From: Luscinia megarhynchos
Taxonomy: Eukaryota; Chordata; Aves; Passeriformes; Turdidae
Assembly (NCBI GenBank): GCA_034336665.1
Contig: JAPFBE010000002.1
Span: 73,907,405 to 73,971,404, forward strand
Direction of reading: 5' to 3'
Length of the DNA: 64,000 nucleotides
In this document: one piece after another, positions 1 through 11,100 of the stretch
How positions within the stretch are numbered: the first letter of the stretch is position 1
Layout of the letters: the number at the start of each line of letters is the position of its first letter
Notes under the pieces: generated by a model
Told to the model about the DNA's origin: nothing
The model's input: the letters and a program-made list of their open reading frames with translations, nothing else
Databases searched by the model: none
Translations under genes and position numbers: made by a program

Positions 1-2099
1 TTTCTTGAAGTTTAAAGGGGAAAAAAGTGACAAGGATTGTGAGTACATATGAAAAGGGAGAGCCTTGATTCCCTTATTTTGCTTATGATTGATGCAAAAC
101 AGGATTTAAAACATTGCACTTGGAGATTGTGAAGAAGCACAAAAGATAAAACTTGATAGAAACAGAGAACTAAAAATTCAGAGATTATTTAGGAATAAGG
201 ATACTCTTTAAGGAAAGACAGAAAGTAAAATTATGTGGATTTCTTTAAAGGAAATATGATCTAGGCAAATTCAAGGCCAAAAAAGTCTAAGTAGGTTCTC
301 AGGGGAGCAATGAAGAAAACAGAAATAGAAGGGGAGAGCAGAGGTCAAAGAGGGACCTCTGTGATGTCACCAAGAATGTTTTAGCATTGACTCAATGAAG
401 CTGAAGGACCAACCCTGAATGTGTGGCCAGCAGGCTCCCTTTTCCCTATAGCTACCTTGGAGGGTGCAAATAGCTTCTTGTCCCCTAATCTGGAACATCC
501 TACAAGACCAGACCAGGGCAGCTGGGCTGGGGGAACGAGCCCAGACTGCACTGCACACACAGGGCTTGACTGGCCAGGACACAAAAGTCCTTCGAGTTCT
601 CTCCAGTGGAAAAAAATAGTTAAAAGAAGAAGAAAAACACAACTGATCGGTCAATGCTCAGAATAAGCCTTTCCTCATCTTTCTGCTGAGCTGCCAAAAA
701 TCTGTGGGTGTGAGTTGCCTTTCCCTTCTGTCATCCAAGGGCCCTGTAAAGGAGCAATGAGTGAATATGGTGAGGGGCAGAGATCTCCTCCTCTCATCAT
801 TCCAGGTGATCACTGTGCTGCCCATGGGTTTGTAGGCGTTTAGTGAGACCCTTCTTTGGCAGAAAGGAATGCTCTCGAGTGGTTACTGACTTTTGGACAA
901 TAGTTCATCATGACAGAAGAGAGAGGGAGACCTGTGCTGCTCTGCAGGTAAGGACAGGACACTGATCTGGCTTCAGCCCTTAGAAATGTGTGCTCCCACC
1001 TCCATCTGGCTCTGAGAGCACACACCTTTTCTTGACAGAGAGGAATCACCTCTGTTTATTCAAGCAGTCACTAGACTGCTGCCATTTTCAGACAATAAAT
1101 TTTATCCTTCTTCATAGAATAAATTCCAAACACGTTCATATTCTAAGAAAAGCATCACTAATACTTTCTCATGGTGCTGTCCCTGCTTAGGTTTATAGAC
1201 AGAATGCAATTTTATTGAAATTTCTAAAAATTGAATTTTTAAGTGTCTTGATTCATTCACAAAGTTCAAAGTCATTCACCAGGTGCCAAAATAAATGGTG
1301 ATGCTTTTAGAAGAGATTACCCTTTGTTGAAATATTAGGCTGTGAATGTTACAACTGTAACTGCTGGCTACAGAATGTAAGATTTCTGGAAAATAAAATC
1401 TGCTATATGAATATTGAAATGCTAGAAATTTCACCTCTGACAGAGTATTTCCAAATCTGTGGATGATAGAATACTATGGGCTGATATTTAATGTCTATAT
1501 GTAGTTTATTTAAGTCAATGTTTCTGCTTCTTACAACCATCACTCTCATGTAGATATTTTATCACTAAACTGTAGTTGTATCCTAACTCTCATAAATAGC
1601 TCTGGTTTTGTTAAGTGCTAAGTTTAGTACTGTACATATGGAGTACTCTGAAGCATTCTTCCATCCCATATGCAGCTGCTGTTCTCTAAATTGGTGAGAT
1701 TTCACAAGCAAGGAAGCCAAGGTTGAAACACAGGAGTTGTTTGTTAGTGGTTATTTCAACATTCTCAGCAGAATTCACTGATAGTCTTTGGCATTGCTTT
1801 TAAAAGCTCCTCAGCTTACGTACAATGTAGAAGTCCTTCCATTTCCCCATCCGGTTGTACAAATAGTGCAAAAACTTGGGAACAACCTGAGTCATGCAGA
1901 GGAAAGTTCAAGTGTATGAGAGGTCTCTGCTGCTAGCAGTAGGGACTCAGCACCACCACCTCTGACAGCTGACTTGGGGAATGTCAGGAATACGTGGAAT
2001 TTAGTTCAGGTCTTAATCACTCAAGATACGGTAATTTCCCCATTTAGTGGTTAAGACACACATTTTAATACTTATTGTCCAGGTTTTCCCCAGAAATAT

Positions 2100-2154
<55 letters not shown>

Positions 2155-2994
2155 TTCCTCAATTTAAGCCCTCCCAAGTGTAGAAATCATGACTTCTGTA
2201 GATGCAAAATTTTGAAACAGGAGGCCTATGGGCAGTAGAAGATGGCAGCTCTTGTCAAACTAAGCAGAGTTGAAAAACATGGTGTACCAAAGTCTAGAAA
2301 GACTCATGTTCCCAAGACTGATCAAGGCTAGCAAGCTAATAGAAAATGCATGTAGGTAATAAAGGAGGTTGTACCACCAGCAAACTTGTACAGGCGTTTA
2401 GTAAACCTGAGAATTTTTTAAGCTATGATTTTTAATTCAAGGCTGTTAGCCTATCTAGGACAAAATGAGATATTCAAGACAGGCACATTGACAAAATAAT
2501 CACAGGTGAAAGGTCTAAGTGCTATAATTTCATAGTTGAGGTGGAAAAGGACAAGATCAAGCTGCTTTGAATGGTCCCCAGGCTTAAAATTGTCTGCATT
2601 TGTGCATGGTGGAGGTGCCTGGTACCCTGCCCATGTTTGGAAGCCAAAACTGGGCACCCACAGACCATCCTCCTCCGTGTCCCAGGAGCAGCCACCTGTG
2701 CCAGCAGCTGAGAAAAGCAGCCCTGTCATTCCCCTGGCTGTGCACAGCGTGCCTGCAGGGGGTGGCCCACACACAGCACTCACCAGAGGCTGCTCCTGTG
2801 TTCAGGTGTCCATCTGCCCTGTGGCTGGGCTGGCTCCGATGCCCTTCCCACAGGGAAGGGCTGAATTCACACCAACAGTGTGGTCCTGGCTGTCACATGG
2901 TGCTTTCCTGCACAGCACCCCTTCCCACTCTGCATCACCCCAAGCCCCTTTTGACAAACTCCAGCATAAGCACACATTGTAGAAAGCAGAACAT
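1..2994. other. Intergenic, downstream of FABP4; no gene seen
   Basis: No exon, RNA gene or clear transposon was recognised. It holds the (ATTT)n tract at about 2.1 kb. A GC-richer block at about 2.55-2.95 kb produces several overlapping open frames on both strands with no recognisable motif, judged to be chance. Confidence 0.6.
2097..2155. repeat. (ATTT)n tetranucleotide microsatellite
   Basis: There are about 14 uninterrupted copies of TTTA/ATTT. The open frame across it (repeated I-Y-L-F) is only the repeat translated. Confidence 0.97.
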
Positions 2995-3159
2995 TTTATT
3001 GAATAGGCACAACAAATTAGACTAAATGCGTGTAACTGCTTTGGGATATATCTGAAAAAAAGTACAGTTCTCTTTAAAACAGATTTGTGGGGCTTTTCTC
3101 CTTTGGTTAAGTTGTTTTATTCCAGCTTTAAGCATTAGTCCTGTGTGAAGGTGGCTTCT
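2995..3159 (-). terminator. FABP4: FABP4 3' UTR with two AATAAA polyadenylation signals
   Basis: Downstream of the stop codon the minus strand has AATAAA at 3116-3121 and again at 2995-3000. A 3' UTR of roughly 50-180 bases would result, depending on which is used. Actual cleavage sites cannot be read from sequence. Confidence 0.65.
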
Positions 3160-3210
3160 TCATGCTTTTTCATAAACTCTTTTGCAGGAAACATTATTCA
3201 TGGTGCATTC
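3160..3210 (-). CDS. FABP4: FABP4 coding exon 4 with stop
   Basis: The exon is 51 bases after a TTCTTTCCAG acceptor. It encodes [16 protein letters not shown] followed by TGA (3162-3160). The R-V-Y of the fatty-acid carboxylate site is present, and the C-terminus has the usual family length. Confidence 0.95.
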   Translation of the reverse strand, partial: ECTMNNVSCKRVYEKA

Positions 3211-6200
3211 CTGGAAAGAAAAGATAATTCAATAAGCATTTAACTCTTAATAAATATTTATTAGTCAGAAGGTAGAGAGTGACTTATCTATTGGGAATCA
3301 ATTTAAGAAAAATTTTCATTTTTCCACCTCTAAAGGTAATTGCTAAAAGAGTGGAACTCAGTTTGAGAGCTTCAGCAACCAAAGACTGAAAAACAAGCAA
3401 AGGAGTGAAAGAATTTTCAATAACTGCTCTCCTGACCCCCAGGAGACTTCTAATATTTTCTTAAAAATCTCTAAAGAAGGCTCCTAGGACTTCTGTGGAG
3501 GCTGACTGGACCCTGGAGTTGGGCATTAACCTTTTTATCCTTCACCTTGTGCAGCTGTGGCTTGTCTTCACCCACATGAGCACAACACATGCACACACAG
3601 AGAACTTTCAGGCTTGCAGCTGCTGGTGTCAGCTTCTGCATGTTGGGCTCTGTCCTCATCTAGTTTTCTGTTAGATCAAACTCTGTTTTGTTCAATCTTT
3701 CTTAATGAAGTTGTTATTAAAAACTATTTCTATTTCTTTCCCTCTGGTCTCTATCCAAATAAATTTAAATATTGAATTTATGGATACATTATTTTTCCCT
3801 AGGGGAGGGCAGAATCCTTCAGGAATTTTGTGTATGTGTACTGTTTTGCAGCATGTAGAAATCTCAGCTGCCTTTTATGAACATAAATTTAGTCCTGTCC
3901 CAGATTCTTCAAAGTGTGTTTTCTATAACTGCAGAGCAGAGCTGGGAAGCCCCAGACTGCAGGTGGGCCTTGCTGGCACCAAGTCAAGCACAATAGTCCC
4001 TGACCAGATAAAACCAACCAACAGAGCTTGGACACAGGTTTCCTTGCCCTAACATCCTATTATTAAAGCTGTTGTTGGTGATGCATAGCAGGACTCCCAC
4101 AGATGGCTCTAAGCCTCTGCTGAGGATGAACAGGAGTATTCTGTATCAGCCTAGAGTGGGTGTATTTAATGTGGGCTTTCCTCTGTACTGTCCAGGGCTT
4201 AGGGATTCTCATAAGTTTCCTTGATAGGGATGTTGGGTTTTTCTTCCTATACATTCCCAACCTTATCTCCCTATGGAGAACAGATACCTTCATAAAATTC
4301 TGTAAATTTAACAGCTTTTCAGTTTTAATCTGTACTCTAGACTCAATCAGAGACTTCTCACCAAGTGCACAGAGCCCTTTCAGATGCTTTCCCTCCCTTG
4401 GTTTGAATCCAAAGTCTTACATCAGCTAAACATGAATTCTGCACACTGAATTCATAGCAATTAAGTAACAAAAATTAACTTACCACCACCAGGTTCCCAT
4501 CCACCACTTTTCTCTTTATGATAGTCTCTTTTCCATCCCACTTCTGCACCTGGGTCAGCACACCATTGTCTAGGGTTATGACATTCTACCAAAATAAAGA
4601 AACAAAGTGTGGCTGTTTCATCAGGGTGCTCTGGTCTCAGGAGTAGACTCTCCAGGTCCAAACAGCACTAAGCACTAAGCACAAAACACCCATTACCTGT
4701 GGAGGCAGCATTTGCACTGGATGTCAAAATCACAGCTCTGCCCTGCTGCCCCACATCCCTTTGGAGAGATGTGATTGCAAAATGCCATTTCGGGACTCAC
4801 CTTTGTTTTTCTGTCATCTGCTGTGGTCTCATCAAACTCTTCACCCAGCTTGAAAGAGACCTCTGTATTTTTGAAGGTGCTTTCTGTTTTGATGGTTATC
4901 ACATCACCATTGATGCTGATAGTTACATTAGGCTTGGCCACACCAGCCATCTTCCTGGTAGCAAACCCAACGCCTGTAAATAAGATAGGGCACTATTGAA
5001 CTTTTATCTTTCCTCAATTTTTTTTCTTATACATTGGAAAAAACCTCCTCAGTGCTTTTTCCCCTATTGCTTTCTGAGTATTAACAATTCTATGTTACAG
5101 AGATTCTTTTGTAAAATCTCACTTGGTACTGCTACAGACCAAGCTGGGTGGGTTGATGTAAGGAAATTCTCTATCCTGTCATTGTCAAAATAGTAAAAGC
5201 AATATTTTGAAGGCTGAGATTATATGAATGCCAGATATTTGCACATAGATGTGTTCTAGATTTGTAGGTTGTACTCTAATTTGTATGCTAATTGTATCTA
5301 AATGTAAATAAGCAGGAATATATGACAGTTTCTGAGCCAAAAAAGCACCAAAACAAACAAACAAGGAAATAAAGCAAGCTTTTTATATTTACAAGGGGGT
5401 AGGTTGAATATAAGGAAATGATTAAGAAATAGCTGGCAATGGTTATGTCCTGAGTAAAATCTGGAGTAAAGATTAAGAGTGTAAGAGTCTCACTCACTGA
5501 AAGCTGTCAGAATAAGTCACATAATTTTCCCTAAACTGCAAATAACCCTCCCAGCTTTTTAGCATGTACTAATTGAATCAGTATAAGTTACCCCCTGCTT
5601 CCTGCACGCTAACAGAATGTTGAAACCTTTTAAATCCCAATTTCAATTCTAAGCGAGAAGTCTATACCTTTAGAGAAAAGTGTTAGATATCAAATCTTGC
5701 AAGTATCTGCATGAATCCATGCAATTGTCTTTGTTAGTATTCACTGGAGGCAGCTACAGCGTTTCATTCAATATAATAGCCATGGCAATTAACTAATTTT
5801 CTTAATCCAGTAGCATTTTAAAGTTGTTTAGGTGTGCTGCTCACAGACCTAAGGAAACCTGCTGCTTTCCAGCATCACAGTGATTTTGTGTCCAAGGATA
5901 AAAGATAATTAACACAAAATAATCCACTAATGTGTTTTATTTCCATTTATAACGCCACTAATAAGGCATGCACAGACATGGCTTACCTGAAATTATTCCC
6001 ATCAATCAAAATTTTTCTGCTTTATAGGAATTTAACACCACGTATTGAAACAGATGAAATCTCCAGTTTAAGAATATCTGACCAAAATAGTGGATTAAGC
6101 CCCCCTTAATAAACAGCATAGCCAGAAAAAGCAAATAAAGAGTAAAGTTCAAAATTGGCATTGCTCCAGATACAAGAAGTTGAAATAACAATTCTCACCC

Positions 6201-6271
6201 AGTTCTTTCATATAGTCCTCAAAGTTTTCACTAGTAAGGAGCTTCCAGGTGCCCACAAATTGGTCGCACAT
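3160..6271 (-). CDS. FABP4: Fatty acid-binding protein 4 (adipocyte/A-FABP), complete, 4 coding exons
   Basis: Encodes a 132-residue intracellular lipid chaperone that carries long-chain fatty acids in the cytosol, and in mammals to PPAR-gamma in the nucleus. The coding exons are 6199-6271, 4801-4973, 4484-4585 and 3160-3210. Their sizes (73, 173, 102 and 51 bases) and intron phases (1, 0, 0) are those of the vertebrate FABP family. Every junction is GT/AG, and the joined frame runs open from ATG to TGA. The N-terminal family signature [18 protein letters not shown] is at residues 7-24, TADDRK in exon 2, KWDGKE in exon 3, and the carboxylate-binding R127-x-Y129 pair near the C-terminus. From knowledge of the family, the residues GVGFATRK and GDVITIK fit FABP4 better than PMP2. 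Introns are about 1.2 kb, 215 bases and 1.3 kb, with no obvious repeats. PMP2 is the main alternative and is judged unlikely. Confidence 0.96.
4484..4585 (-). CDS. FABP4: FABP4 coding exon 3
   Basis: The exon is 102 bases, phase 0 at both ends, with acceptor TTGGTAG and donor GTG|GTAAGT. It encodes 34 residues beginning NVITLDNG, with [15 protein letters not shown] in the middle and ending NLVV. Confidence 0.95.
4801..4973 (-). CDS. FABP4: FABP4 coding exon 2
   Basis: The exon is 173 bases, between a TTTACAG acceptor and an AAAG|GTGAGT donor. It encodes residues 25-82: VGFATRK, the helix and beta-strand residues [17 protein letters not shown], then [13 protein letters not shown] and TADDRKTK. 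This is the most diagnostic exon for FABP4. Confidence 0.96.
6199..6271 (-). CDS. FABP4: FABP4 coding exon 1
   Basis: The ATG is at 6271-6269, in context CTGACAAAATGTGC. The exon encodes [10 protein letters not shown] through E-L plus the first base of Gly25. The donor reads G|GTGAGA. The start is fixed by the family N-terminus MCDxFVGTWK. Confidence 0.95.
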
Positions 6272-6354
6272 TTTGTCAGGCTGGAAAGATGTCTTCCACA
6301 GGTTCAAACAGAAATGCAGGACAGGGGAATATTATGAGCTCCAGGAGAAGAGTA

Positions 6355-6370
6355 CTTATCTTTAAAAAGG
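6355..6370 (-). promoter_or_regulatory. FABP4: Possible FABP4 TATA-like element
   Basis: The minus strand has a TTTTTAAAG motif about 90 bases upstream of the FABP4 ATG. This would place transcription start about 60 bases before the ATG, a plausible 5' UTR length for the family. No PPAR DR1 element was recognised by eye nearby. This is inferred from spacing only. Confidence 0.35.
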
Positions 6371-6371
6371 A

Positions 6372-7854
6372 GCTGTGGCCACATGATGCTCTGGGATGAC
6401 CAATGAAGAGGGAGTCCCAGTGCCCAGTGTTTTGCTTCCTCCCCTACCCCTCCTCTGCCAGTGGGTCATAGTGCTATTATTCATATGCCCTTACTAGCAC
6501 AAAGATCACTGTCCTGTTTCTATTTAATTATTTTTCTCATTCAAGAACACTCTACCCTAAGGGCAAATAATTAAAGCAAATTACCTTTCAGAATAAAAAG
6601 GGAGGCTCAAGCTCAACTCACAAAAATTAATGCTCTCTCCCCTGCTCTTTCATTTCAGTCCACTATATCAAATGGACACAGCTCAATTCATGGACTTTCA
6701 GATCGAAAAGCCTCACTGGGAACATTTAACTTGCTTTCAGCTTTCAACACCCCTGCAATCAGAAATTTCCTCTAGAGAAATACAGAACTACAGGAAGAAG
6801 TGGACTTGGAGCACAAAGAGAGAATGCTGGGGTTATAGAAGGCTAAGTCAATAAAATTGCTTCCTTGATTGGGATCTGCTTGTCCTTGGACCACCTGAAT
6901 GAATTTAACAATAGGTCTGTAATATGTTTTTATGCAATGGAGACGTGATATGGGGTTCTGTGAGAAGACAAGTAACAAAACAGAGGATTTCTCTCCCTTT
7001 TACTCCCATGCTTTCAGAAGAACTATGCTGCAATGACTAACATTTGGAATAGTTATGACATAAAGATAGGCTCTAGTATTGAACTACCAAAGGTCCCTGG
7101 ACACCTCATTTCTTTTCTGTTTGTGCTGTTCAGGCATTAATTTGTTTGAGGCAAGTTTGAGGCTCAGGGCTGACATAATGGGCTTCATTTTGGCTGATCC
7201 TCTAAGCCCTGTCATACTTCACAAAAAAACTATCAGAAAGCAGTCAAGCAAGTTCTTAGACGTTGCTTTGTCTGTAATATGCTATTGTAATACTGTAATA
7301 TGCTATTCCAATGGCAAAAAGCAGCTAACAAGTGCATAATCCTGCCCCTGCTCTTCTCTTTAAGTGGATTTCCCGGAATTACTCTGAGGGTTGCTAGGCA
7401 TTGATATTGTGGACCACATGTTTTTCTACTTACTGTCTTTGAAAGTAACAATGCTATAGAAGAGTTATTTATATAGGATTGCAAGATCATGGGGGTATTT
7501 GTAAGGGAAGAGAAGTGAGGGGGTCTCCAGTGTATCCTTCCACCTCTGAGCCCACACTGGGCTGCTTTTGTGGATCAGAAATTTCCCGGGATGGAGCCAG
7601 CACAGTTTCCCCAGGCAACACACACCCCTGCCCAGCTGTCCCAAGGGGAAAAGGGTCTCCTTATCTTCTCTCTGCACCTCTCTACTTTCAGCTTTTATTC
7701 ATAATTTTCACCCCCCCTCCCCAACATTCACCGCCTGGTTCCAACTCCTTGGTCACTTCCCCACAGGTGTTGGGGGCTGTTTTAAGCACTCCCAAAGCTT
7801 AGCCAGGATGAACCACTTCAGTCTCACAGCTTCTTCTCACAGGACAAATGCTCC
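6372..7854. other. Intergenic sequence upstream of FABP4
   Basis: No gene was recognised. It is the region where proximal FABP4 regulatory elements would lie. A 21-22 base unit containing CTGTAATATGCTATT is repeated in tandem at about 7270-7306. A short polypyrimidine run lies near 7712. Confidence 0.5.
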
Positions 7855-8125
7855 AAACCCATGAAGATCCTGTGGATCCTCTGCTGAGCTCACCTCAAAA
7901 CTGGATGCAGTACTCTGGAAAAGCCCTAATGACTGCTGAGATGAGGGGCATGATCACTTCCATCACTACTGGATGTACTTCTGACCATACAGTGCAGGAT
8001 TTTTTTCTACCTTTCTGCTTCCAGGTCTCAGCTCACTGTCCACCAGGACCCTGAGAGCCTTTTCTGCAGGGCTTCTCCCTGGGCAGTGTGTCCCCTGCCT
8101 GGACTGCTCTGAGAGCTGAGTGTGT
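7855..8125 (-). mobile_element. Degraded CR1 LINE fragment
   Basis: The plus strand reads through blocks typical of the reverse complement of CR1, such as AACTGGATGCAGTACTC, then GAGGGGCATGATCACTTCC and CTCACTGTCCACCAGGACCC. It is diverged, truncated at both ends and not coding. Confidence 0.7.
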
Positions 8126-11100
8126 TTGTGCCTTTAACATGTCAGTCTATAGGGACTAGAATAGCTAATCTTAGATTTGGCCTATTATTTTAAATTTTTT
8201 TTTGCACATTCACTGACTTTGGCCTAATCTCAAAATAAATAAAAGCTACATGCTAGTTATGAAGCAGCTGATGCCTTTCCTGGTTGGTTTTTGCAAGTGT
8301 CACATGCTCCAGTGTTCTTTAAAAGGAAATTCTGAGGTCCTTCAAGTTTGTGTCATTATCTTGAGGTATTTTTACTTCAGATTACTGGCTTGGGAAACTC
8401 TGTATTGTGTGTGAGCAGATGGTAGGAACATGAAAATTCAAATCCACCATTTAAATAATGAGAACTGAAAGTACCAAGGATTGTTGCAGTGGCCCAGATA
8501 GAAAGGCTGTGATGTGGATGAAATCAGTTCCTGTTTTTACTTTTCCTGCCTTTTGGGAACTATTCTGTGTGCAGCTTACTACAACCAGCACTCATTTGTT
8601 TGGAGGGGAAATGGGCCTTTTATATTCAAAACTGCAGTCTGGGAGAGGCGAGTAGCCTTAGTGTTAACAGCTGTCTGTGATGCTTGTGGTACTGGAAGAG
8701 TTTTTGGGGAGAGCAGAAGCACCTTTCCATGCAAATCAATTTGGAGCAGACAAGTGCAGGCTCCCCAGGCAGTCAATTACTTGTACTTATTTAAAGTGAA
8801 TCTGAGTTATTTGTAGATACCTTGTGAGTGTGATGATTCAAAAATGCAAGAAGAAAGCCAGCTTGTGGGTTGACTTGCATGTTTACTTCAACAAGCAGCT
8901 ATCTGGGAGCACACTTATAGCTCTCTCTTGGGAAGTATCCTACCAATGGCATCCCTTCCCTCAGGAGAGACTTCCAGTAACAAGAGATAAGCCTATGGCA
9001 CTGATGTCATCTGATACAAGTCATGCCTGCTCTCTGGGGCAAATGTACTCAGTCTGCTGATAAAGACCAGAGTTTTTAATGGTCATGAAGAAATCAGTGA
9101 GGCTTCTGAGCCTGGAAGTTTGGGCAAGTGATTAATGTCATTTGCAGAAGTGTCTTGACAGCAAGAGCTGGGAAATCTGGCTGAACAGCCCTGTGGTTAT
9201 TGACACTGATGTAATCTCATACCACCAAAAACAAGGACATCCTCAGAAGTATAGAAATCTTCTTCAAAATGAGCAGAAATTTTGAAGAAGACACAGCAGG
9301 CAAGAGGTAAACCAAGAAAAGGAAGGTGGTGAGGGTCCAGTACAGGAAATGCTGACAAAGGAAATTCATCTCAATCCTGATATGAGCTGATGCAGCTCAA
9401 GTCTGCAAATAACAATGATCACTGTCTGCAATGTGGTCTTGGGGTGCTGTGACATTTGAGGATAGCTCCTGATGCAGGATATGCAGAAGTGAACACAGAA
9501 TTCTTTGGTTCTATGAAGTGCAACAGCAAAGCACCAGCTGTGCAGGGGAAATCAGTAGATGGGAAGATAGCAATGATGGGTTAAATCTCACTCTGTGACT
9601 CAGACTAAAGGTGGAGTTCTACTTAAGATAAACTGCTTTTTACAAAAATAAGTACAATAGTAAGCTCCCTTTGGCTCCTTCAGGCTTGCAATGATGCTCT
9701 TCCACTAGAGTATGTGAAAAAGAGGATGTTTATTCCTGCAGTGAAGATCTGCCACTTAGGAGACCTTTGGATTGAGCACTGTGCTAAACCTTCCCTGGTA
9801 CTTTCTGTTAATATGGAATTGTCAAAGTGAAAACACATCTTACTCTCAAATGTGAAAACATAAGTTAAAGTTGTGACTGCTTAAAAGGAGGCTTCTTTCT
9901 TGAGCTCCTTCTTGCCCCAGAAGGGCAACAGAGTAAACTCCTAAAGTGTAAAAAGAGTAAAGAATAAAAATTCCTTTGAGTGCTCTGGCTGCAAAATTGG
10001 TGACTTCCAATGAGCAGCAGTGTATTGTGCACTTGTCTCCACAGCTCTGCTACTCTTTGGATAAAAAACAGCATGAAAAGATATCCATGCTCAATTCCAA
10101 AGCCAATGACATTGACAAGGACTTCTGTTGAACAAATCCTTAAAAGGAGCCCGGCCTCTGTATGGGGTCATTACTGGCACAGGTGGAAATATTTGTAGCA
10201 AGAAGAAATATGTATTCTTGGCACAGCTATAAAAATGGAGATTTTTCCTTATGCAGAGAGGGAAATGTGGCTTTGATGCAAGCTTCTTGTTTAGGCACAA
10301 CAACACCTATTGAGAAGATAGACTATAACAGACCTCATGTTAGGAAGGAGGGACCATACCACACTTTCTGGTACTGCTGCAACTTAGAAAAAACAAAAAC
10401 CTTTCTTAATGCTTGTCTGGTTAGGTACCAGACTGACAATTTGCTCTAAGGCCCCAGGGTAGCTACAAGAAAGGTGATCTAACTCTGGAGCAGACAAGAA
10501 TACATAAAGGAATGCCATCTCTGCTCACAAATTCATTACTTTCATTTCTGATTAATGTTTGAAACAGGTGAATTGTCTTAGACATCTGCTTAGTCAGGAA
10601 AAGGTGTAACTAAAGCTTCAGTACTCATAATGTGACACACTGCCTTTACAAAATACTGGCCTCAGTTGGCTTGAAAGTTCCAGAGGACAATTAGTTTTCA
10701 GTGGTATTTTTCTCTCCCTTGAGGAAGGAGGTGAGCAGGAGAAGAACCAGGTTATTTTTCCTGTGCTCAGACACCAAATCATTTGTGATTGTGGCTTCAG
10801 ACCTCACTCAGAACTGAGGGTACTATTGCAAATGGTCACTTTGTTGAAGGAGTCAGATTGGCCAGCAGCAACAGATCTGCTGTTTCCTTGATTGTATATT
10901 GGCACTGCTCTACCCAGCCACACTGCTGGGCTGTGACATTTGGAAACCTCAGGCAGGTGTGCCACAGCACCTGCTTTTTTACTTTTTGTGATTCTGGGTT
11001 CTTTTATTTATGACAAGTGAGTCCCTACACCCTTAAACAAGTTTCCAATATCTGAAAGCAGGACCATGAATATTAAAACATTTAAAAGGTGTTTCTGAAA

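Noticed and set aside
2451..3025. Four overlapping open frames (62-148 codons) downstream of FABP4
   Set aside because: They occur on both strands and in several frames over the same GC-richer block, with no conserved motif. Part overlaps the FABP4 3' UTR.
4699..4999. Plus-strand frames opposite FABP4 exon 2
   Set aside because: A shadow of the real minus-strand exon, which has the correct 173-base length and splice sites.
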